Shown here: piece after piece, positions 16,281-22,845 of the stretch
Layout: every line of letters starts with the position of its first letter
Position numbering within the stretch: the first letter of the stretch is position 1
NCBI GenBank assembly: GCA_025808875.1
Contig: CP075528.1
Location: 4,896,473-4,960,472, forward strand
DNA from: Enhydrobacter sp.
Lineage (GTDB): Bacteria > Pseudomonadota > Alphaproteobacteria > Reyranellales > Reyranellaceae
DNA length: 64,000 nt
Direction: 5' to 3'
Program-made: the position numbers and the translations under genes
Notes under the pieces: model-generated
Database searches by the model: none
The model's input: only the letters and a program-made list of their open reading frames with translations
What the model was told of the DNA's origin: nothing

Positions 16281-17723
16281 TCACTCCGCGGCGACCGGCA
16301 GCGCGTGGCGCGCCGCGGTCTCGAGATGGGCGTGGATGCGGTCGGCGGCGTCCCTGCCGTCGCGCACCGCCCAAACCACCAGCGAGGCGCCGCGCACGAT
16401 GTCGCCGGCGGCGAACACGCCGTCGAGGCTGGTCATCATGCTGCGCCAATCGATCTTGAGCGTGCCCCAGTCGGTGACGCCGAGGTCGGCGGCTTCGAGC
16501 CGAGCCGGCAGGTCTTCCGGGTCGAAGCCCAACGCCTTCAGCACGAGGTCGGCCTCGATGTTGGTGGCGCTGTTGGGGATTTCCTGTGGCGTCTGCCGGC
16601 CGGTCGCGTCCGCCAGGCCGAGACGGATGCGGGTGGTGCGCACGTGAGTGACGCCATCCTTCCCCAGGAACGCCTGCGGCGCGGCGAGCCAGACGAACTC
16701 GACGCCCTCTTCCTCGGCGTGCTTCACCTCGCGCTGCGAACCCGGCATGTTGGCGCGGTCGCGGCGATAGAGGCATTTCACCGATCGGGCCCCCTGACGC
16801 ACGGCGGTGCGCACGCAATCCATCGCCGTGTCGCCGCCGCCGATCACGACGACGTTCTTGTCCTCGGCGTTGAGCGCACCCGACTCGAACTCGGGAACCT
16901 TGTCGCCCAGGCCCGCGCGATTGGACGCGGTGAGATAGTCGAGTGCGGCGACGATGCCGGGTAACCCGACGCCGGGTGCCTGGATATCGCGTGCCCTGTA
17001 GACGCCCGTGGCGAGCAGCACCGCGTCGTGACGCTGGCGCAGCTCGGCGAAGGCAACGTCGCGGCCGACCTCGCAGTTCAGGTGGAACGTCACCTTCGAT
17101 TCGCGCAGCAGCGCCTCGCGCCGCTGGACGATCGCCTTCTCGAGCTTGAAGTTGGGGATGCCGTAGATCAGCAGCCCGCCGACGCGGTCGTAGCGATCGT
17201 AGATCGCGACCTGATAGCCCCTGCGGCGCAGCTGCTCGGCGGCGGCCAGGCCCGCGGGACCGGCGCCGACGATGCCCACGCTTTGCGGCCTCTCCCGGCG
17301 CGGCCGGATCGGCCGGACCCAGCCCTGCTCCCAGGCGGTGTCCGTGATGAAGCGCTCGACCGAGCCGATCGTCACCGCTTCGAAGCCCTTCTCGATGACG
17401 CAGTTGCCTTCGCACAGCCGGTCCTGCGGGCAGATACGGCCGCAGATCTCCGGGAAATTGTTGGTCGCCGAGGAGAGCTCGTAGGCCTCGTCGAGGCGCC
17501 CTTCGGCCGTGAGCTTCAGCCAGTCGGGGATGTTGTTGTGCAGCGGGCAGTGGACTTGGCAGAACGGCACCCCGCATTGCGAGCAGCGGGACGCCTGCTC
17601 GGCAGCCTTCTCGCGTGCATAGTCGCGATAAATCTCCCGGAAGTCATGACAGCGCTCGGCCGGTGGCCGCTTTGGCGGCAGGGCTTGGGGCGTTCCGACG
17701 AACTTCAGCATGCGCTCTGTCAC
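16281..17723 (-). CDS. gltD: Glutamate synthase (NADPH) small subunit
   Basis: Small subunit of glutamate synthase; it takes electrons from NADPH and passes them through FAD and Fe-S clusters to GltB. The 480-residue protein has the N-terminal cluster cysteines in CSQCGVPFCQVHCPLHNN and CPQDRLCEGNC, an FAD-binding GAGPAGLAAAEQLRRRG, an NADPH-binding VIGGGDTAMDCVRT, and the C-terminal FAAGDIVRGASLVVWA. I chose the GTG start (MTERMLKFVG), which has GGGGAG six bases upstream and gives the family's usual N-terminus; an ATG four codons later is the alternative. Upstream lie a sigma-54-like core and a palindrome. Confidence 0.95.
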   Translation of the reverse strand: MTERMLKFVGTPQALPPKRPPAERCHDFREIYRDYAREKAAEQASRCSQCGVPFCQVHCPLHNNIPDWLKLTAEGRLDEAYELSSATNNFPEICGRICPQDRLCEGNCVIEKGFEAVTIGSVERFITDTAWEQGWVRPIRPRRERPQSVGIVGAGPAGLAAAEQLRRRGYQVAIYDRYDRVGGLLIYGIPNFKLEKAIVQRREALLRESKVTFHLNCEVGRDVAFAELRQRHDAVLLATGVYRARDIQAPGVGLPGIVAALDYLTASNRAGLGDKVPEFESGALNAEDKNVVVIGGGDTAMDCVRTAVRQGARSVKCLYRRDRANMPGSQREVKHAEEEGVEFVWLAAPQAFLGKDGVTHVRTTRIRLGLADATGRQTPQEIPNSATNIEADLVLKALGFDPEDLPARLEAADLGVTDWGTLKIDWRSMMTSLDGVFAAGDIVRGASLVVWAVRDGRDAADRIHAHLETAARHALPVAAE

Positions 17724-17756
17724 AGTCGCTCCCCGAGCTTTCGTGAAATTTTATTA

Positions 17757-17772
17757 CGCAAGAAATGAGCCG
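17757..17772 (-). promoter_or_regulatory. Candidate sigma-54 promoter of gltD
   Basis: On the minus strand the sequence CGGCTCATTTCTTGCG has the GG and GC doublets of a -24/-12 promoter with the correct 10-base spacing (consensus TGGCAC-N5-TTGCW). It is not a perfect match. Transcription would begin near 17745, about 20 bases before the gltD GTG. rpoN is encoded 2 kb away and gltBD is a nitrogen assimilation system, so the site is plausible, but a core match of this size can occur by chance. Confidence 0.4.
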
Positions 17773-17838
17773 ATCGCGCCAAAACTGCGCCGGCGGCGCT
17801 GTTTCACCATGTAACGAACGATAAGTCAAATAGAGTGA

Positions 17839-17859
17839 CCTATTTTGGATCAAAATAGG
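17839..17859. promoter_or_regulatory. Perfect 21-bp palindrome upstream of gltD (candidate operator)
   Basis: CCTATTTTG-GAT-CAAAATAGG: two perfect 9-base arms around 3 bases, in an unusually AT-rich pocket of this GC-rich genome. It lies about 95-115 bases upstream of the predicted gltD transcription start, where enhancer-binding activators of sigma-54 usually sit. It does not match the NtrC consensus (TGCACC-N5-GGTGCA), so the binding protein is unknown. Confidence 0.55.
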
Positions 17860-17939
17860 CACCTCCGATTGTCGAGTGCCCTTCTGGACTCAATGCGGGG
17901 ATAATATAATACCATTAGGAGACTATATTCTCGGAGCGC

Positions 17940-17985
17940 AAAAAACCTGAAGCCTCATGCCGGTGCAATACTTGATAAATTCAGG
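17940..17985 (-). terminator. Possible terminator after the NDUFA9-like gene
   Basis: On the minus strand CCTGAA (overlapping the end of the gene) and TTCAGG can pair across a loop of about 28 bases, followed directly by six Ts. The stem is short and the loop long, so this is a weak candidate. Together with the operator and promoter candidates it accounts for much of the 257-base gap before gltD. Confidence 0.3.
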
Positions 17986-18946
17986 CCGGTGCGTGCTGGT
18001 TGTAACGGCCGCCGACGCGGAACCGGTCGAGATAGGTCGGCAAGATGACTTCAGCCGCCGTCGGCTCGATGTCGAGATCGGCTAGGGATCGAGCGCCTGG
18101 CCGGACCACATTGTCGCTCAGCATCAGTTCGACCTGATCGACCGTGATCGGCGGGGTCAGCCCGACGAGGGCGATTTGTTGGGCGAAGAACGCGCCGAAC
18201 TTCATCAGGCCGGTCGGCACAGCGACGATCGGCTTCCTGCGATTGATCACGCGCAGCACCAATTCGGCGATCTCCCGGTAGGTATAGACGCGCGGTCCAC
18301 CGAGTTCGAATACCGACTTGGCGCTATCCCTTCTGGCGAGCACAGCGACGGTCGCCCGAGCGACATCGCCCACGAACACCGGCTGCACCTTGGCCTTCCC
18401 GTTGCCTGCCAGCGGCACGAAGGGCGCCGCCCAGGCAATACCGGCGAGACGATTGAACATCGCGTCGTTGGCGCCAAAGACCACGGAGTTGCGCAGGATG
18501 GTGACGTCGTCGAAGGCGGATACGACGGCATCCTCCGCGGCGACCTTCGATCGGATGAAGGCGTTGCGCGACGACCGGTTGTCGGCCCCGAGCCCCGAAA
18601 TCTGTACCAGCCGCTGGACACCCGCGGACCGGGCCGCCTCGGCGACGACGCGCGCGCCCTGCGCGTGGACGGCGTCGTAGGTCTGCCGCCCGCGCTGATA
18701 GGGAATGCCCGCGGCATTGACCACCGCCTGGCTGCCCCGCAGGGCATTCGCCACCGACTCGGGCATACGCAGGTTCGCACGAACGAGCGTCACTTGGCCG
18801 ACGTCACCCGCCGTCTTCAGAACCTCGGCGTATTCGATCCGTCGAGCCGCGGCCCGCACGACGAAGCCCTGCCGCGCCAGTGCCCGAACGATCGCCCGAC
18901 CGATGAAGCCGGAGCCGCCGAAAACCGTGACCTGCCTGATATCCAT
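17981..18946 (-). CDS. NAD(P)-binding epimerase, complex I NDUFA9-like
   Basis: A 321-residue extended short-chain dehydrogenase of the NmrA/NDUFA9 type. The nucleotide-binding loop is TVFGGSGFIGRAIVRALARQG near residues 7-27. NAAGIPYQRGRQTYDAVHAQ and LRNSVVFGANDAMFNRLAG follow the pattern of the NDUFA9-like proteins linked to respiratory complex I assembly in alphaproteobacteria and mitochondria. No nuo genes are in the window, so the link to complex I is by family only. The gene is transcribed toward gltD and is separated from tRNA-Leu by about 115 bases. Confidence 0.88.
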   Translation of the reverse strand: MDIRQVTVFGGSGFIGRAIVRALARQGFVVRAAARRIEYAEVLKTAGDVGQVTLVRANLRMPESVANALRGSQAVVNAAGIPYQRGRQTYDAVHAQGARVVAEAARSAGVQRLVQISGLGADNRSSRNAFIRSKVAAEDAVVSAFDDVTILRNSVVFGANDAMFNRLAGIAWAAPFVPLAGNGKAKVQPVFVGDVARATVAVLARRDSAKSVFELGGPRVYTYREIAELVLRVINRRKPIVAVPTGLMKFGAFFAQQIALVGLTPPITVDQVELMLSDNVVRPGARSLADLDIEPTAAEVILPTYLDRFRVGGRYNQHAPA

Positions 18947-19062
18947 GGTCCCGGCCTATAGCCTATCGGCTGCCGGCTGCACCAGTGGTCGACGCGTCCG
19001 CCGCGGTTGACATCCGGCCGGACGGGCCCTAACTCACGCCTCCGCACTTGCCCGCATGCCGT

Positions 19063-19147
<85 letters not shown>

Positions 19148-19174
19148 TGCGGGGCGTGCGAGGCTTCTCCTAGA

Positions 19175-19786
19175 ATGGCGATCAAGCTTCATCAGGGCGA
19201 CCTTCCCGCCGGCCTCGACCTCGGCCCGGTCGTGGCGATCGACACGGAGACGATGGGTCTGAACCCCCATCGCGACCGGTTGTGCCTGGTCCAACTCTCG
19301 GCTGGCGATGGCAATGCCCATCTCGTCCAGATCCCGCGCGGGCCGGTCAAGGCGCCTCGTCTCGCAGCTCTGCTGTCCGATTCGAAGATCCTGAAGCTCT
19401 TCCACTTCGGCCGTTTCGACATCGCCGTTCTGGAGTACGCGCTCGGCGTCCGCTGCGAACCGGTCTACTGCACGAAGATCGCCGCGCGCCTGACCCGCAC
19501 CTTCACCGACAAGTTCGGCCTGAAGGACCTCTGCAAGGAATTGCTCGGCGTCGATCTGTCGAAGCAGCAGCAGACCTCCGACTGGGGCGCCGACACGTTG
19601 AGCGACGAGCAAATGGCCTACGCCGCCTCCGACGTTCTCCACTTGCATGCGCTGAAGGTCCGGCTGGACGCCCTGCTGGAGCGTGAGGGGCGCGCCGAGC
19701 TTGCCCAAGCGGCGTTTTATTTCCTCCCGTCACGGGCCCGGCTCGATATCGCCGGCTGGCCCGATACCGACATCTTTGCCCACTGA
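19175..19786 (+). CDS. rnd: Ribonuclease D-type 3'-5' exonuclease
   Basis: A 203-residue DEDDy exonuclease. Metal ligands appear in AIDTETMGLN (Asp23, Glu25), in HFGRFDIAVLEYAL, and in YAASDVLHLHAL, where the Tyr and Asp of the DEDDy motif are spaced as expected. It is about half the length of E. coli RNase D and lacks the HRDC domains, as in the short alphaproteobacterial form. It starts 27 bases after tRNA-Leu, so it may be cotranscribed with a tRNA whose 3' end such enzymes trim. The next gene is rpoN. Confidence 0.92.
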   Translation: MAIKLHQGDLPAGLDLGPVVAIDTETMGLNPHRDRLCLVQLSAGDGNAHLVQIPRGPVKAPRLAALLSDSKILKLFHFGRFDIAVLEYALGVRCEPVYCTKIAARLTRTFTDKFGLKDLCKELLGVDLSKQQQTSDWGADTLSDEQMAYAASDVLHLHALKVRLDALLEREGRAELAQAAFYFLPSRARLDIAGWPDTDIFAH

Positions 19787-19805
19787 GCCGCAACTTTATT
19801 GTCAT

Positions 19806-19821
19806 TGGCATGAATCTTGCT
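19806..19821 (+). promoter_or_regulatory. Sigma-54 (-24/-12) promoter upstream of rpoN
   Basis: TGGCATGAATCTTGCT matches the sigma-54 consensus TGGCAC-N5-TTGCW with a single mismatch and exact spacing. It is in the 79-base gap between rnd and rpoN, on the coding strand, with predicted transcription start near 19832, about 33 bases before the rpoN ATG. This predicts that RpoN activates its own gene. Autoregulation of rpoN copies has been reported in rhizobia; the claim for this gene is inferred from the motif. Confidence 0.7.
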
Positions 19822-19835
19822 TAAGCACTCTCAGA

Positions 19836-19851
19836 GGGGTCAAATGACCCC
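19836..19851. promoter_or_regulatory. Palindrome in the rpoN leader
   Basis: GGGGTCA-AA-TGACCCC is a perfect inverted repeat of two 7-base arms, 4 bases after the predicted sigma-54 start site and 14 bases before the rpoN ATG. It could be an operator or a leader hairpin lying next to the ribosome site. With a 2-base loop the RNA hairpin would have to open its innermost pairs, so a DNA operator is the simpler reading. Confidence 0.45.
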
Positions 19852-19865
19852 GAGGGTGGGGGTTC

Positions 19866-21401
19866 ATGCGTATCGGTCCGAGTCTTATTCTGGCATCGCG
19901 CCAGACGCTCGCAATGACGCCGCAGCTGCAGCAGGCGATCAAGTTGCTGCAATTCTCGCACCTCGAACTCGCCGCCTTCATCCAGCAGGAACTCGAAAAG
20001 AACCCCTTGCTGTCCGAGGCCGCGCCCGACGATGGGGCGGTACGAGACAACGAGCCTCCGGCCAAAACGCCGACCGACACTGCGGAAGCATTGGCTGCGG
20101 CCGCCCCGGCGTTGGCCGATGCCGACGAAAGATGGACGCGCGAGTTCGCCGACCGCGGTGGCGACGCCTCCGCCAGTCGGGTCGGGCAGCGTGAGGGCGC
20201 GCCCGACGCCCTCGACTTCGTGGCGGAACGCAAGCCGTCGCTTGCGGCGTATGTTCTTGAGCAAATCGGCATCGTCTTCGCCGACCTCGGGCTGCGGCGC
20301 ATCGCGCTGAAGCTCGCCGAGGGTCTCGACGAGGCGGGCTATTGTCGCCTCGATGCCCTTGCAATAGCGCAGGCCGTCGGTGCCGATCTCCGGACCGTCG
20401 AGCGCGTATGGGCGCGTCTGCGTCAGTTCGAACCGACGGGCCTGTTCGCCCGCACCGTCGCCGAATGCCTCGCCGCCCAGCTCGCCGAGCGCAATCGTCT
20501 CGACCCGGCGATGAAGGCGCTGCTCGACAATCTCGATCTCGTCGCCGCCGGCGAGTTGACGCAGCTCCGTCGTCGCTGCGGCGTTGACGATGAGGATCTT
20601 CGCGACATGCTGGCGGAACTGCGCACGCTCGATCCGCGCCCCGGCCAGGCCTTCGACTACGAGCCGATCCAACTGGTCGCGCCCGACCTCTTCCTGACTC
20701 CGGCGAAGGATCCCGAGACCGGCGAAGAGGGTTGGCACATCGAATTGAACACGGATGCGCTGCCCAAGGTCCTGGTCGATCGCAACTACCACGCGACCCT
20801 GATGAAGGGCACGCGCGCCAAGTCGGATCGCGACTTTGTCGCCGAGCGCTTCCAGTCGGCCAACTGGCTGGTGAAGACGCTTGAGCAGCGAGCGACGACA
20901 ATCCTCAAGGTGGCGCGCGAGATCGTGCGCCAGCAGGACGGCTTCTTCCGCCATGGTGTCAGTGCGCTGAAGCCGCTGGTGTTGCGCGACATCGCCGTGG
21001 CCACCGAACTTCACGAGAGCACGGTGAGCCGCGTGACATCCAACAAGTACATCTCCACGCCGCGCGGCATCTTCGAGCTGAAATATTTCTTCACGTCGGC
21101 CCTGCCGGCACGCACACCCGGAGTCGTCGTCTCCTCCGAAGCCGTGCGCTCGCGCATTCGCCATCTGGTCGGCAGCGAGAGCGCACACCAGCCCTTGTCC
21201 GACGATCGCATCGTCGATCTGCTGAAGGGCGAGGGTGTCGAGATCGCCCGACGCACCGTCGCGAAGTACCGCGAGGCCATGCGCATTCCGTCGTCGGCGG
21301 AGCGCCGTCGCCTCGGGCGCCTCGGCATGGCGCGCGGCGTGCCCCCGATGACATCGCCCGTCGCCGTCGTCTCCCAGGCCCTGTCGGGGCCCGCCGATTG
21401 A
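19866..21401 (+). CDS. rpoN: RNA polymerase sigma-54 factor
   Basis: Sigma-54 directs RNA polymerase to -24/-12 promoters and needs ATP-driven activators. The 511-residue protein starts with the glutamine- and leucine-rich region I (QTLAMTPQLQQAIKLLQFSH), then a variable acidic linker, the core-binding domain, and the DNA-binding region with HESTVSRVTSNKYI-type helix-turn-helix. The RpoN box ARRTVAKYRE is at residues 461-470 and is intact. It is followed by ptsN after 91 bases. The lptB-type ABC gene that usually precedes rpoN and the hpf gene that usually follows it are absent here. Confidence 0.97.
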   Translation: MRIGPSLILASRQTLAMTPQLQQAIKLLQFSHLELAAFIQQELEKNPLLSEAAPDDGAVRDNEPPAKTPTDTAEALAAAAPALADADERWTREFADRGGDASASRVGQREGAPDALDFVAERKPSLAAYVLEQIGIVFADLGLRRIALKLAEGLDEAGYCRLDALAIAQAVGADLRTVERVWARLRQFEPTGLFARTVAECLAAQLAERNRLDPAMKALLDNLDLVAAGELTQLRRRCGVDDEDLRDMLAELRTLDPRPGQAFDYEPIQLVAPDLFLTPAKDPETGEEGWHIELNTDALPKVLVDRNYHATLMKGTRAKSDRDFVAERFQSANWLVKTLEQRATTILKVAREIVRQQDGFFRHGVSALKPLVLRDIAVATELHESTVSRVTSNKYISTPRGIFELKYFFTSALPARTPGVVVSSEAVRSRIRHLVGSESAHQPLSDDRIVDLLKGEGVEIARRTVAKYREAMRIPSSAERRRLGRLGMARGVPPMTSPVAVVSQALSGPAD

Positions 21402-21492
21402 TCGCTTGACCGGTGCGGACGAGGCGCCTATACGGCGCACTTCGCGGCCGGCTCCTGGGCTCGCGTTCGTCTGCTAACCCTCTGGTGATATT

Positions 21493-21963
21493 GTGGAAAT
21501 CGCCGATTTGCTGCCCGGACCGGATGCCGTTCTGGCCAGCGTGAAAGCGTCCGGCAAGAAGGCGCTTCTCGCAGAACTCGCAAGCCGCGCCGCCACGACC
21601 TACAAGCTCGACGAACGCCGTCTCTTCGATCGTCTGCTCGAGCGCGAGCGCCTGGGGTCGACGGGCATCGGTGGCGGCATCGCCATTCCGCACGGCCGGA
21701 TGGCATCGCTCGCGGCGCCGCGCGGACTGTTCGCGCGGCTTTGCAATCCGGTCGACTTCGATTCGATCGACGAACGGCCAGTCGACACGGTTTTCCTCCT
21801 GGTCGCTCCCGAGGGCGCCGGCGCCGATCATCTGAAGGCGCTGGCTCGCGTGTCGCGGCTGCTGCGCGATCACAACCTGGTCGACAAGTTGCGCGCCACC
21901 GATAACGCCGATGCCCTGTATGCGCTGCTCGTCGAGCCGATCCAGGCGCAAAGCGCCGCCTAG
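21493..21963 (+). CDS. ptsN: PTS nitrogen regulatory EIIA protein PtsN
   Basis: EIIA-Ntr, end point of the nitrogen phosphotransferase chain, which regulates potassium uptake, nitrogen and storage metabolism through its phosphorylation state. The 156-residue protein has the phosphorylated histidine in GIGGGIAIPHGRM (His67) and the family's FDSIDERPVDTVFLLVAPEGAGADHLKAL region. The start is GTG (MEIADLLPG). It is downstream of rpoN as in most proteobacteria, but without hpf between them. PHA storage genes elsewhere in the window are a possible target of such control; that is inference. Confidence 0.93.
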   Translation: MEIADLLPGPDAVLASVKASGKKALLAELASRAATTYKLDERRLFDRLLERERLGSTGIGGGIAIPHGRMASLAAPRGLFARLCNPVDFDSIDERPVDTVFLLVAPEGAGADHLKALARVSRLLRDHNLVDKLRATDNADALYALLVEPIQAQSAA

Positions 21964-22008
21964 CGCCGGGCGCAGCGGGCGAACGCCGCGCCCGTCAGTG
22001 CACCGTCT

Positions 22009-22239
22009 TCAATGCACCAACGCCGGTTCGAGGTCGTGCTGACGCAATAGCACCTGGGCGACTTCGACCGAGGGCACCGAGGCCATCGGCTTGCCGTCGG
22101 CCGAGAAGATGCCGATCGCGTTGGCGCCATCGGGCAAATTGATCGGCCTCACATAGGCGATCTGATGCGCGCCCAAACTCAAGAACGCGTCTTCTGCCAG
22201 AGGGATGAAGGCAGGCGTGCCCTGATCGTTGTTTTCCAT
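22009..22239 (-). CDS. DUF1150 family protein
   Basis: A 76-residue protein, MENNDQGTPAFIPLAEDAFL, with the DUF1150 pattern LGAHQIAYVRPI, GIFSADGKPMAS and a C-terminal LRQHDLEPALVH. Function is unknown. In alphaproteobacteria this family is regularly found next to small heat shock protein genes, as here: it starts 19 bases after hsp20 stops and has a strong GAGGAGG ribosome site. It is therefore probably part of the heat-shock transcript. Confidence 0.85.
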   Translation of the reverse strand: MENNDQGTPAFIPLAEDAFLSLGAHQIAYVRPINLPDGANAIGIFSADGKPMASVPSVEVAQVLLRQHDLEPALVH

Positions 22240-22258
22240 GGCTACCTCCTCGATGGCG

Positions 22259-22726
22259 TCAACGCGGCGCGACCCGCCGCGCGGCGATATCGATGGTGTT
22301 GTCCTTGCCATCCGCTCGCTTGCCATCGTCGATGCGGATGGTACGGATGCGCGGTTCGGCCTGCGGGCGCACGAGATCGATCGATAGCAGGCCGTTGTCG
22401 AGACGCGCACCGGTCACCTCGATGCCGTCGGCGAGCATGAAGCTGCGCTGGAACTGGCGCGCGGCGATGCCGCGATGGAGGTAGACCCGGCTCGCGTCGT
22501 CGGTTTGCTTGCCACGCACCGTGAGTTGGTTCTCGATCAACTCGATCATCAAGTCGTCCAGCGTGAAGCCGGCGACCGCCAACGTAATACGCAGCCCATT
22601 CTCGCCGATCCTCTCGATGTTGTAGGGCGGATAGCCCTCGGCACCTTTGGTCAGGCGATCGAGCGTCCGCTCGAGCTGGTCGAAGCCCAGCAGCAATGGC
22701 GAATTGAACATCGACACGCGACTCAT
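22259..22726 (-). CDS. hsp20: Small heat shock protein (Hsp20/IbpA type)
   Basis: A 155-residue ATP-independent holdase chaperone. The N-terminal FNSPLLLGFDQLERTLDRL is followed by YPPYNIERIGENGLRITLAVAG, the alpha-crystallin domain (LTVRGKQ, YLHRGIAARQFQRSFMLADG), and the end of the domain GLLSIDLVRP. The start MSRVSMFN follows GGAGGAGGGTT. A sigma-32-type promoter ends about 50 bases upstream. An earlier in-frame ATG would overlap that promoter and was rejected. Confidence 0.94.
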   Translation of the reverse strand: MSRVSMFNSPLLLGFDQLERTLDRLTKGAEGYPPYNIERIGENGLRITLAVAGFTLDDLMIELIENQLTVRGKQTDDASRVYLHRGIAARQFQRSFMLADGIEVTGARLDNGLLSIDLVRPQAEPRIRTIRIDDGKRADGKDNTIDIAARRVAPR

Positions 22727-22784
22727 AACCCTCCTCCAAGGAGCGAGCGGCCGGGGAAGCCCAAAGAGCCTTTCCCTTGCAGGG

Positions 22785-22816
22785 AAAATTGGGATGCCTG
22801 GGGGCCGGTTCAAGGG
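22785..22816 (-). promoter_or_regulatory. Heat-shock (sigma-32/RpoH) promoter of hsp20-DUF1150
   Basis: On the minus strand CCCTTGAA (22816-22809), a 15-base spacer, then CCCAATTTT (22793-22785). This matches the sigma-32 consensus CTTGAA ... CCCCATNT with one mismatch in the -10 box and allowed spacing. Transcription would begin near 22777, giving a leader of about 50 bases before the hsp20 ATG. Confidence 0.75.
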
Positions 22817-22831
22817 TCGCCACGACCCTTG
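22811..22831. promoter_or_regulatory. 21-bp palindrome overlapping the hsp20 -35 box
   Basis: CAAGGGTCG-CCA-CGACCCTTG has two perfect 9-base arms and includes the CTTGAA -35 element of the heat-shock promoter on one side. The second half places CCCTTGAC on the plus strand facing the heparinase-like gene. It is not CIRCE (TTAGCACTC-N9-GAGTGCTAA). It may be an operator shared by the divergent genes, or a by-product of two back-to-back -35 boxes. Confidence 0.5.
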
Positions 22832-22845
22832 ACCTCAGGTAAACT

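Noticed and set aside
17644..17862. A 72-codon minus-strand frame overlapping the gltD start.
   Set aside because: It covers the gltD start, its promoter candidate and the palindrome; no ribosome site and no similarity noticed.
22811..22831. CIRCE element for HrcA at the hsp20 promoter.
   Set aside because: The palindrome does not match TTAGCACTC-N9-GAGTGCTAA; it is listed as an unknown operator instead.
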